A stretch of 64,000 bases of DNA from positions 310,001-374,000 of the forward strand of contig JAESUZ010002404.1 of the NCBI GenBank assembly GCA_017311185.1. Reading direction: 5' to 3'. The translations under genes were made by a program, and so were the position numbers. Every line of letters starts with the position of its first letter. The first letter of the stretch is position 1. The notes beneath the pieces are model-generated. The model searched no databases, was not told the DNA's origin, and saw only the letters and a list, made by a program, of their open reading frames with translations. This document shows, in pieces, positions 24,861 through 64,000 of the stretch. The stretch is from Proteles cristata cristata (taxonomy: Eukaryota > Chordata > Mammalia > Carnivora > Hyaenidae).

Positions 24861-27080
24861 AGCCTTTAATGCATGAATGTAGAATGTAATTTGATTTGCA
24901 TTATAATAACCAAATCCATTAAATAGTGAGGCCTCTTCTAATGGGGTCTGTTTTGTATAAATCTTTATGTGTGTATCAGACTTTATACATTTAATTCCAA
25001 TTACAATAGTGTTTCCTAGTTAGGTTAACGCTTAGACAATACCCTTGGTATCAAAATTCAGGGAGATATTACTATTTAAAGATTCTATTTATGAGAATAA
25101 TTACTTTTTTGTTCTTTTGACATAGACATCTGACCTTCAATTACATTAACAGACCTTATACACATGAATGGAAAGAAGAATAGCCTCTTTTGAATTCGGG
25201 CTAAGACTTTATCAATATGAAGTGCTTCCCACAGGGTTTTGCTCAAAGAACCAAACTTCCATCATAATGAAATTGCAAATTCATTTGTACATGCCCCCCC
25301 TCCCCTTTTTTTGAAAGCTGCTTTTTGATGTTTGGTCTGCAATTAGATTTATTGTTTAAGGTCACAAATATGCAATCCTGACTAGACCAAGTTGTCAGAA
25401 TCTTTTATCTATTCAGCATTGCACAAAGATAAATGGCTATCTTTTAACAATAACATACCAAAGCCAAAATTTGTTCCCACTTGTATATAATCTTTTAATC
25501 AATCTGCCGCTTTCTGTTTTCCAGTCAATGGACTCTTAGCCTACCCCCTCACCACCCCACCTATCTAGAAATTGTCCAATTATGGGTTTTAAATTACGGA
25601 GAAACACTTTCTTCAGATGGAAAAAGATAAGTTTAAGAATTTTAATGCTATAATTTCCCATGCACATTTTTAGCTTAACATATGAATTATTTTGCCTTTA
25701 CTCTCATTCTTTGTGGTAATTATGTAGTATGTTAGCTAAATTCTGTGATTACATTTCTCACTACTAACATGACCACAAAGTAGATCATGTTGCTTAATTA
25801 AAATGAATTCTTAAGTGTTTTAAAAGATCTCTGTGCACACAAATTAAATTCTTTTCTGAGATTCTCTGTGTCCTCCAGTAAAAATGTATATATCTAAACT
25901 TGTTAAAATAGACTTCTTATATTTGGTGCATTTCCTTTGTGATCTTTCACATAAAAGATCTCACATACTGTGAGAGTTGCCCAGTTAGATTTAAGGCTGT
26001 ACATTTTATCCAGGAATATCCAGTGTCGAAAATTAACATACATTAGAGCATCATTGTGTCACCAATCTCTGTAGTTTCTCCAAGGGATTTTGATACTAGA
26101 TACCCAATAATTCTTTCGTAACTTGATCATACTTATAAAGCAGGCCATTAATACTAGTATAGTAATTTTCCTGTTTTAAAACCTTGTTTAAATTTTTTTT
26201 TTTTTTGCAGATCTAAGAATCACTTTTTCTTAATTGTCATGTAGTTTGAATCTTCCCCCAATTAAAAGGAATACACTGTTTCAGGAGGTATAAGAGAAAA
26301 CCATAGCTTTTTAATTCAGATGAACTTTTTAAATTTTTTCCTAAATTCTACTCTTTATTTTGTGACCTCTTGGAAGTTGCTGCATTTGGGGGCAGGGGTG
26401 GGGGCTCTCTCCAGCTATGGATTAGAGAAATACCTATTTGTAGAGGTGATATAATTAAATGAAACAACACATATCAAGGGCCCAAAACAGTGCCCAGCAA
26501 TAGTAAGTACTCCTGCACTATGCGCTCCCCTCAGTCCCACTCTCTTCCCTATGATATGTTATCCGTTCCAATTGGGCTCACTCGGAAGTTGAAATCGTTG
26601 AACTAAACCTGAAGCCTTTATGTGCCTGCCAACTCTACATTGCTCTGCATTCTGAATTATGAAGTAGGGAGAAGTCAGGACCTAGAATTGACCTATTCAT
26701 AATACCCAGCAGGTGTATATGGCCTTTTCTTCTCAACTAATTGCTCACCCGGGGATTGTGTAAAGTGAAGAACACTCCACTCCAGCCTTCAAAAATGAAG
26801 TCCACATGGAGCCCTTAGAAGATACATTTAAATCTCTCTTTCACCTGCAAATATGAGAGTTGAGCCTTAAATTATGTTAATTTGGCATAGGACATTTTAA
26901 TCATCCTGTGTAAGATGGCTTGCTTCGTTGTTTTTGCATTTATACTGTTCAGATCACCGTCCTAAAGGAGTTTCACCTTTTAAAAAGAATCTATTCCAGA
27001 AAAAGTTATAATAGCTATTTAATATACCACTTTATATCTGAAAACATGTTGTTTTATCATAAAATTTTTTATTGTTCTAG
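24861..27080. other. Intron immediately upstream of the first visible TMEM135 exon
   Basis: No other exon found. 26440-26525 ends like a MIR copy ('acagtgcccagcaatagtaa'). A G-rich run lies at 26389-26404. A T-rich tract precedes the acceptor at 27080. Confidence 0.45.
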
Positions 27081-56595
<29,515 letters not shown>

Positions 56596-57800
56596 AGATG
56601 ACTGTAATTTATTAATGTGACTTAATGTTTCATTATTTTCTCCTGAAGAGTTAATTATGTTGAAACACAAAGAAGGAGTCTTCAGCTTGAACTTCAGTGT
56701 TATTTCAGTGAGAGATACTCTTTTCTTGTTAGTTTTTTTTACCAATCAGAAGTACAGAAGCTTTTTAGGAAGGTGTTGCTTAATAATTAAGCACCCTCCA
56801 TAGCCAGAATCTGATTCTGGGTCACTTGTAGTTGTTGACATTATGATGTGATTAAATTATGTCCATAAGCAATCTTAAATGATCTATGTAGAAATGTAAT
56901 GACAAATAAGAGTATAGTTAAAATTACTTTAAAAGATGTTTTTAGTTCATTCCAGTATAATTCTTGGTTAAAACTAAGAATATTTCTATGTTTTAGGATA
57001 CAGAGGATCACGGGTACATGGATTTGGTCTGTATTTTTTTTTTTAACTTTTGAATTGTTAACTATAGTAGTGAAATATTATGGAACTGAAGTAACTCTTC
57101 ATAGACAATGCTGCTTTAGTGTAAAGCAATTTATTTGAAGAAAGTGGCCATTCTCACTTCAGGGATGCGAAGACGGGTCTCGGGCTGTTTGGATAAATGC
57201 CTTGGTATCCATGCTCTCCTGGCACTGTTACCTTCATCTCTCTTCATGGTCAGTTGGGCTGTTTGGCAGTCCAGTGAACCTATGTACTAATGGCAGGTTA
57301 GGAGTTAATGGAATTTGACATATCTGATAAAGCTGAAATGTATGTTTTAATCTTTTACAGAAGCATTACACTTGAATATTTAAAAGCAAATGAAGTTGCT
57401 TTTAAACCTCTTGTAGGTTTACGATGTTTGTTTGCATTTATAAGGACTGAATTCTCCATAGCTCAGTTTGTCTGCCATTGCTGACTTTAGAAGGGATCAA
57501 AAGTAGTTTGGACAAGTTTGTCAGTTTGTTCCCTCTCCACTGTCCCACCTTCACAGGTGATGTTTTACAGCTACAAATGATATAAAAGTCCAATAGTTGT
57601 TAAAGAGTCCATTTCATCACTATGGGATTCAGGTTCTCTAGCCTCTTTTCAAAAACTTATTGTCACCATTTTTATTCATGTTAGAATAAAGAAGTGACAA
57701 AATGCAGTAACTGTTGATTATGAATTAGTTTGGGACAGCTGTGATTGAAATACAATTACTGTTTAGAGTTTTTCAGGGAAAAGTTATACTTTTCTAACTT

Positions 57801-57806
57801 AATAAA
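57801..57806 (+). promoter_or_regulatory. Candidate proximal polyadenylation signal AATAAA
   Basis: AATAAA about 1.2 kb after the TMEM135 stop, followed by T/G-rich sequence. Another hexamer lies at 57685-57690. Either could give a shorter 3' UTR; use is not shown by sequence. Confidence 0.35.
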
Positions 57807-58771
57807 AGGCTTAAGTGGTTATGATGTCTACAGTTAATGCAACATATATGGATAATGATATATTTTTTTAATATCATTTTGTTGCTGGAAAGTTTTGGGC
57901 CAGTGTAAATTAAATATGCAGTAGAACTTGTGTTGCAACAAGAATTAAAACCCAGACTTTAAAAATGCTTAATCCTTTATATTCAATTTCACCAAGCCCT
58001 GTATATTCATTCCTGTTTACGTGTAATCCTGTCCTCAGTTGTTATGGCAAATTAAAACCCAGCAAAAAGACAGACTCTGATACCATGGTAACAGAGCCAC
58101 TTTAATTAGGTCAAAATTTTGCATTGTGATTAATTTTTTAAAATTGACTTATCTATTAGGCAATACTGTTAAGGATCATTTTGGTTTCAGGCTTCAAAAT
58201 TGCTCAATAAATTAAGTTTTCAGTTTTTATTCACTGGAATCAAAATGATGATTGGTACTGTGTTTAATTTTAAAAATGAAGTATTAAGCAGTGAAGAAAG
58301 CACTGCTTCCTGTACCTCATTTTCTTTATTTAGAAATTATGTTTATCATATTTTTCCTGTCAGTTTAAGAGAGAAACATTTTAATTCATAGGTTGCTGTT
58401 TTCATAAACTTTAAAAAGACTGTGATGCTAAAGGCAAATCCTACTGAATTTGAATGAGATTATTTAGTAAAATTTTACTGTCAAAAGGTGCATTTCTATG
58501 ATTTCCTTTTTTTTCAAGCTACAGTCATTTTTTTATATAAAATGTAAAATGAAATAACTGTCATGAAGTAGAACATGATAATGAATGTATAGCTTTAGTG
58601 AATAATTAACAAATTTGCAGGAGTGAAAAGAGAAGTCCAGTTTGACTTCATTGAGGCAGACCACACAGTGTAGCTGTTTGAGAAAACAGAAACTGCGTTC
58701 CTGAAGGCAATCAAAATGATTATCTCTCTACCTCTAACCAATCAGGTATCGATCAACTGTGTGGCACCATC

Positions 58772-58777
58772 AATAAA
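58772..58777 (+). promoter_or_regulatory. Candidate main polyadenylation signal AATAAA
   Basis: AATAAA in the context 'catcaataaagtgaaatag', followed about 30 bases later by a run of T (58804 onward), a good downstream U-rich element. Of the hexamers in this region it has the most typical surroundings. Confidence 0.45.
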
Positions 58778-59084
58778 GTGAAATAGATGTCCTTTCAAAC
58801 ATGTTTTTTTTTTTAAGCCATTTGTACACTAAGGAAGTTGTGCCTATGTTAAGTTTCCACCAGAACTGACTATAGCAAACATTAATGTGTAGACTGGAAA
58901 ACAGTGCATTGAGGTATTTATAGTACTGTGGTTGCCTCATTCTTATTTCCTATGTTCATAAAATCCTAGAGTTCGTACCAACCCAGTAAAGACTGAGGTT
59001 GCAAGGTAACAAATTGTCTCAAATTTGTTCAATCCTTGCGAACATTTCATCATAGTAGTAGACCATTTTATTACTCATTTTTGG

Positions 59085-59090
59085 AATAAA
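59085..59090 (+). promoter_or_regulatory. Candidate distal polyadenylation signal AATAAA
   Basis: AATAAA followed by T- and GT-rich sequence ('ctttggttccgttattctg'). It could mark the end of the longest TMEM135 transcript. Confidence 0.35.
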
Positions 59091-59095
59091 ACCTT

Positions 59096-59678
59096 TGGTT
59101 CCGTTATTCTGTTCCATAAATTCTGCAGTCACTTCGGTAACTTTTTTCTTGGTCTGTGAACATGGTTGTCACTTGGCTGATACCAGTTTATTGTTGGTAC
59201 TCATCTGCAGTTAATCAGCACATCTTTGCTCTCAGAGTTTTATAATTTACTCTTTTCTATATTGAACATGTCTTGTGTGATTAAATGCAAATTGGTCAGT
59301 TGTCCCAGTATTTTCTTGTTGAGCTGGAGCGCTCCTCTCCTTGTGGATTGTGCCCAGGCTAACATTTGATTTAGTTGTTAATACCAACAGAATTGTATTC
59401 TGCTTGTATTTTATCATAGCCTTGAGTTTCCAAGTCCCCTGCCAGTATATAGTTAATGAAAATTTATTTCCTTTTCCCACAAGGAGCTTCATCCATTGGC
59501 TTATGTCCCATCTTCCTCACCATGGCGGTCAACAAACCTCTCCGCAGTGACAGAGGGGCAGGCCTACTGGGCCCAGTGGCCTGGTGTGCTTACTGCCTAG
59601 AATCAGAGATGCCACCAAGCCCGTAGAGTCCTTGAATTCTTTCTGTGATATATTTGTGCTGTAATGACAGAAAGTAGT
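59096..59678. other. Downstream of TMEM135, possible decayed retrocopy on the minus strand
   Basis: Read on the minus strand, parts look codon-like in shifting frames (an 81-codon frame at 59247-59492 and another short one further on), but stops interrupt them and I do not recognise the parent. It could also be ordinary intergenic DNA. Confidence 0.25.
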
Positions 59679-59697
59679 TTGACAGAGGGTAGCTCAG

Positions 59698-59895
59698 TTG
59701 GTTAAGCATCCAACCATTCGTTTCGATTCAGGTCATGATCTCACGGTTTTGTGAGTTTGAGCCCCCACATCAGACTCTGTGCTGGCAGTGCACAGCCTGC
59801 TTGGAATTCTCCTCTCTCCTTCTCCCTCTGCCCTTTCCTCATTTGTGCTGTCTCTGTCTCTCTCAAATAAATAAATAAACTTAAAAAAAAAAAAA
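59698..59895 (+). repeat. CanSINE, missing its first bases
   Basis: Begins 'ggtagctcagttgg' and ends in a long A run. The flanks 59679-59697 and 59896-59914 match at 17 of 19 positions, so the target duplication sits directly against the truncated head. Confidence 0.92.
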
Positions 59896-59914
59896 AAGAA
59901 GGTAGTTTGATAGA

Positions 59915-60616
59915 GCAACAAATTCCTTCTTACGTGGATGATTTTTTTACAAAAGTATTCGTTTCTGAATTGTTAAGATATCTGAAAATTGTCATCTCCC
60001 CTAACACGTTCACTTGTTGCTGCTTGTCAACCTGGTATTCAGTTTCATAGGGTGAACTTGGGTAACTGAAAATGAATGACCAAGAAAAACATAGGGAAAA
60101 GAGGAAGAAATGAGTGTGTCCTGTAGGGCTGGGCTAAGACTGCAATGAGTAATAAATAAGATTAGTTTAGTATAATTGTGGACGCCCAGGAGACTCTTCT
60201 TCCATCTGCCTCAACCCTGCACCCTTTTTGTAGCTCCTTTCCTATTGGTACCTTAGCTAGCTCTGCACTTCTTTCTTGTGGAATTATCAAGGAAGGGGGT
60301 GTTGGGGACTTATGTGACCCTGAGATCAGGGGTGTGGATGTGGATCCTGGAGCTGTGTGGGTCTTCCTCAAGGCTGTGATACGGGGACCCTAGGACTGAG
60401 GCTGTGCTTCTGTTTCATCTGTAGCCTCAGGTGACTTTGCTATTGCAGTATAGTTATGAGAAGGATGACTATAAAGACATGAGACTGACGCTGGTGTGTG
60501 ATTTCCAGAAGCAGAGGAGGGGCAGGGACATGACCACCATGTATTAGCCCTGGGAGTGCAGCAGGGCAATGCATAGCCTTAAGCTTCCAGCTATGGGGAA
60601 TAATAAACTAAATGAA
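59915..60616. other. Intergenic sequence, nothing recognised
   Basis: GC content rises here. Overlapping short frames on both strands at 60162-60393 have no known motif. Confidence 0.4.
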
Positions 60617-60839
60617 GGGGCGCCTGGGTGGGTCAGTCGGTTAAGCGTCTGACTTCAACTCCGGTCATGATCTCGCGGTCTGTGGGTGTGAACCCCACAT
60701 CGGGCTCTGTGCTGACAGCTCAGAGCCTGGAGCCTGTTTCAGATTCTGTGTCTCCCTCTCTCTCTGCCCCTCCCCAGCTCATGCTCTGTCTCTCTCTGTC
60801 TCAAAAATAAATAAACATTTAAAAATTAAAAAAAAAAAA
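60617..60839 (+). repeat. CanSINE, full length
   Basis: Head 'ggggcgcctgggtgggtcag', full body and CT-rich block, long A tail. No clear target duplication. Confidence 0.93.
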
Positions 60840-62775
60840 GTTTGCTACTTTACATGAGGAAAAAATGAGTGACTTAATTGGGAGAAAGGCTTAATATCTG
60901 GTATTGCTCTCTTACTCTGGGACGTGGCCTCTCCTTCTTCACCTCTGCCCCAGCTCTCTCCTTTCCAGCCCTGGAATCTTTGCAGCTGACCTTGTGTTTT
61001 CCCTCTCCACTGCTCATCCCTGTGCCTCTTGCCTTTTTTCTGTCAACTGGTGTTACATTCTGCTCACTATGCTTCTTGAATGTGAACATGCTGTCACTCC
61101 CTTTGGTGGCAGCTGGTAAGGTGGGGAGGCTCAACGGGATCATAAAAATGGAATAACCATTTTCAGGGACAGTGACTTTTGATATAGGTCCACATTTCGT
61201 AGGCAGAACATATGGAAGGTAATTGCACATTTGTGGAAAGAGGTGTTCCTTTGAATGTGGGTCCTTTAAATTCAAGACAGTCAACCTCTTCTCAACAACC
61301 CCATGACATCACCTGACTTACTGTGGCCACATGGAAGGAGCAAGAATTCATTTCCTATTTCCTACTGCTTTCTCTTTCCTTCCTCCAGATATGTTCTAGG
61401 TGAAATCATGTATTGGGCTTTATCCTTTGTCCTTCCAGACCTGCAAATCCCAGTAATGACACACACCCACACCCCATCAGGTCCACAGCAGAGGCATTAG
61501 GAGGTCAGGTGCTATTTGTACAATTTCTGTAGCTCAAAAGCCCTTGTACCTTGCCTATTCAGTTTTTTGTTCAGTTTAGCTCCCACCTCCCCTGCCCTCC
61601 ACCCTAAAGCATAGCATTCTAATCTTATAAGAAAACTGCACGCTGTGGGTAATAGGATGTTTCTTGGTCTTGGCTCACAACATACAGGCGTCAGCAGCTC
61701 TGTGTGGCTGGAAAGGTCCAGCCTTCCACAAGTGGACTTGTGCACCTATATTGGCTGAAATCATTCAGGAGTATTACCTTCCTCTGTCCCTTAATTTGGA
61801 CCAGGCAATTTCTGACTCCTGCTTCCTCAATGCCTGTTATTAAACTTTACTCAGTCACCAGTCAACCCCTAACAGCATTTTCTTTTCAAATCATTTTGGT
61901 CACACAAGAGGACGCTGTGGCTATTGGGATGGATTGCTGCGAAAGGTCCATAAAAGTTTAAGGCATGAAGTATTCTTGTCATTATGGGGTGGGGTGCCAA
62001 ATGGAGTGGGTCAGAGGAAACTGCACACTTATATTTCAGTCTCCCCTTCTCCCTCCTTTTTCTTGCCTTCCCAGCACTGCTCTCCTACCATATCTTGGCC
62101 ATTTATTTCTTCAGTCTCAGTTCTCCTGAAGGGGAAAAAAAGTTCTTATTTTCCTTTTTGTTTCTGAGAAAATTGAAAGTGAGACATAAGCATCAGTCAA
62201 AGAAGAGTCTGCAGGAATGTTGTGGAATGTGTTAGAAAAAGAGGTAACTTCTCTTTCTCTCCTCTCCCCTCAGAAGTGAGTCAGAGGGACTCAAAGTGGG
62301 AATATCTAGAGTCATATTCCAGTGACATATGAGACAGATGTACACTACCAAACTTAGCACAGTGAAGAGACATAGTCTACGAAAGAGAAAGAGTAGGGAT
62401 TTATCCCAGAATTATTAGTGTAGGGGCCATGTCTGCAAGCATTATATATATAAACCTGACTGGAGGCCAGTGGTCAGACTAGGTATTGATTAATAAGGTG
62501 CTCTGCTTCCTCAAAGTATTCAGTATTGGTGGCATGAATTGATTGAATGGCCTTGTAATGCTTCAGAATGACAGCAGTTGTTTCCACAGTAATTTGAAAA
62601 TGTGTTCAGTGTATAAAGAGAGGTTTTATATGAATAAAGTTTTTAAATTCCTCCTTTTGAACTGTAATTTATATGTTAGACAAAATCTGCAAAACTACAG
62701 AAAGAAATTTAGTTGCATCTAAATTTGAGTCTGAAGATTTTAAAGCATGTCATTCTCACAAATTTGGATTTCCTT
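60840..62775. other. Intergenic sequence, no gene recognised
   Basis: Moderately GC-rich with CT-rich tracts. The longest frame, 136 codons on the minus strand at 60874-61284, has no recognisable domain and overlaps frames on the other strand. An AATAAA at 62633 is without a linked gene. Confidence 0.4.
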
Positions 62776-62792
62776 AAGACCTAAGGAGGCAG

Positions 62793-62990
62793 GGGCACCT
62801 GAGTGGCTCAGTTGATTAAGGGTGGGACTTCGGCTCCGGTCGTGATTTTGCAGTTCATGGGTTGGAGCCTCACGTGTGGTTCTGTGCTGACAGCTCAGAG
62901 CCTGGAACTTGCTTTGGATTCTGTCTCTCCCTCTCTGCCCCTTCCCCACTCATACTCTGTCTCTGTCTCTCTCAAAAATAGATATACATA
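62793..62990 (+). repeat. CanSINE, first of a tandem trio
   Basis: Head 'gggcacctgagtggctcagt'. It is preceded by the site 'aagacctaaggagg' (62776-62789) and runs straight into the next SINE. Confidence 0.92.
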
Positions 62991-63225
62991 GGAGTGCCTG
63001 AGTGGCTCAGTCGGTTGAGCATCTGACTTTGGCTCAGGTCATGATCTCACAGTTTGTAAGTTCAAGCTCTCCATCAGGCTCTGTGCTGACAGCTCAGAGC
63101 CTGGAGCCTCCTTTGCATTCTATGTCTCCCTCTGCCCCTCCCCAACTCATACTTTGTCTCTGATTCTCTCAAAAATGAATACACATTAAAATTTTTTTTA
63201 ATGAATAAACATGAAAAATGTTAAA
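62991..63225 (+). repeat. CanSINE, second of a tandem trio
   Basis: Head 'ggagtgcctgagtggctcag'. Its tail is followed by further A/T-rich sequence that may be the displaced tail of the first copy, then by the site 'aagacctaaggagg' (63226-63239). Confidence 0.92.
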
Positions 63226-63239
63226 AAGACCTAAGGAGG

Positions 63240-63447
63240 GGCACTTGGGTGTCTCAGTCGGTTAAGCGTCCAACTTCGGCTCAGGTCATGATCTTGAGGT
63301 TCCTGAGTTCGAGCTCATGTCAGGCTCTGTGCTGACAGCTCAGAGCCTGTGGAGCCTGCTTTAGATTCTGTGTCTCCCTCTCTCTCTACGCCTCCCCCAC
63401 TCACACACTCTCTCTCGCTTTCAAAAGTAAATAAACAAGCAAAATAT
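63240..63447 (+). repeat. CanSINE, third of a tandem trio
   Basis: Starts 'ggcacttgggtgtctcagtc' directly after the second target-site copy and ends before a third, 'aagacctaagaagg' (63448-63461). Confidence 0.92.
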
Positions 63448-63461
63448 AAGACCTAAGAAGG

Positions 63462-64000
63462 CAGGACAAATAAATCTACAAAGCTAGAGGTATAAATGAA
63501 TCTTACAAGCATTTTTTTCCTCACTAGAACTCCTCATATAACTCAAATTAACTTTCAAAAATGGATTGCAAGCCATTGTTCATTGCTCACCTAATGGCTG
63601 TTTAATCCTTCTTCCTTGTTGTTGGAGCACTGATTTTAAGACAGCAATATCCCCAGCTGAGGTGATGGATCATGCTTTTTCTAGGTCTTTCACGTCACTC
63701 CTTTCTTCTTGTCCAGATATTTTTCCATCCTTTTCTCTGAAGCTGGTCATGTGATCCAGTTTGGGCCAGTAACATATAATGGGAAATCTGGGAAGCTTTT
63801 AGGAAAATTTTCCCTCCCTAATTAAAGGAATGCTTTTTTACTTCTCCTTTTTCTCTTGTTCAGAAAACCAGTTAATGGATATGAATCTGTGGCAACAACC
63901 TTGCAGATATGAGGTGAAGAGTACATAGATGAAAAAGCATTATGTTAAAGATGTTAGAACAGAAAAATGGAAAGAACCTGACTCCCAGATGTCATTCTCG
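63462..64000. other. Intergenic sequence, nothing recognised
   Basis: No gene or classifiable repeat seen at the end of the window. Confidence 0.4.

Larger units (their letters stand above)
56596..59095 (+). other. TMEM135: TMEM135 3' untranslated region (approximate end)
   Basis: Sequence after the stop is AT-rich, free of obvious SINE or LINE insertions for about 2.5 kb, and contains several AATAAA hexamers. The absence of recent repeats over this length, unlike the introns, is what a conserved 3' UTR would look like. The true end is not visible from sequence alone; I place it at one of the signals at 58772 or 59085. Confidence 0.6.

Noticed and set aside
1..27080. TMEM135 exons 1-6 in the first 27 kb
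   Set aside because: I looked for the remembered upstream protein segments and for matching splice borders and found none; they are probably further upstream of the window.
60874..61284. 136-codon minus-strand open frame, the longest in the window
   Set aside because: No recognisable domain, overlapping frames on the opposite strand, no splice or polyadenylation context. Composition (CT-rich on the plus strand) explains the lack of stops.
62776..63461. CRISPR-like array (repeated site with spacers)
   Set aside because: The repeated 14-base site is a SINE target duplication, and the spacers are SINEs; the organism is a mammal.

Overview
This is a mammalian, carnivore and very probably felid genomic window. 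The best evidence is about thirty copies of the tRNA-derived CanSINE. They share the head 'cgcctgggtggctcag', a body with 'tgtgctgacagctcagagcctgg' and a CT-rich, A-rich tail, which is the form I know from cats. Old mammalian repeats (L1, L2, MIR, a MaLR-type LTR and a MER5-type DNA element) fill much of the rest. Base composition is AT-rich, and there is no operon-like or microbial coding structure.

One protein gene is recognised: the 3' two-thirds of TMEM135 on the + strand. Nine coding exons (27081-27122, 36312-36458, 39437-39506, 43570-43737, 46956-47019, 48004-48080, 53467-53565, 54580-54647, 56463-56595) all have AG/GT junctions and matching phases. They join into one open frame of 289 residues ending at TGA 56593-56595. 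By comparison with the human protein as I remember it (458 residues), this is residue 170 to the C-terminus with no length change. The first 169 residues are encoded upstream of the window. TMEM135 is a multi-pass membrane protein linked to peroxisomes, mitochondrial dynamics and lipid handling. The gene looks intact here.

Layout: 1-27080 is the intron upstream of the first visible exon, with SINEs, two L2 copies, an MLT1-like LTR next to a MER5-like element, and an odd GC-rich block at 17.5-18.0 kb. 27.1-56.6 kb holds the nine exons. Their introns contain a 4.7-kb dead L1 with a deleted middle (31.36-36.07 kb), an antisense L1 3' end, a fresh-looking 5'-truncated L1 with a 14-bp target duplication (49.1-49.7 kb), and many SINEs. 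From 56.6 kb comes the 3' UTR, with candidate polyadenylation signals up to about 59.1 kb. The rest is intergenic sequence, ending in three SINEs joined by repeated copies of one target site (62.78-63.46 kb).

I found no evidence for a new multi-gene system. The points most worth checking are the Cys/His cluster and possible internal duplication of TMEM135, the SINE/SINE and SINE/L1 nesting with readable target duplications, an inverted SINE pair that could form dsRNA in the pre-mRNA, the GC-rich block, and several long microsatellites. Human TMEM135 comparisons and repeat family names rest on memory, not on a search.
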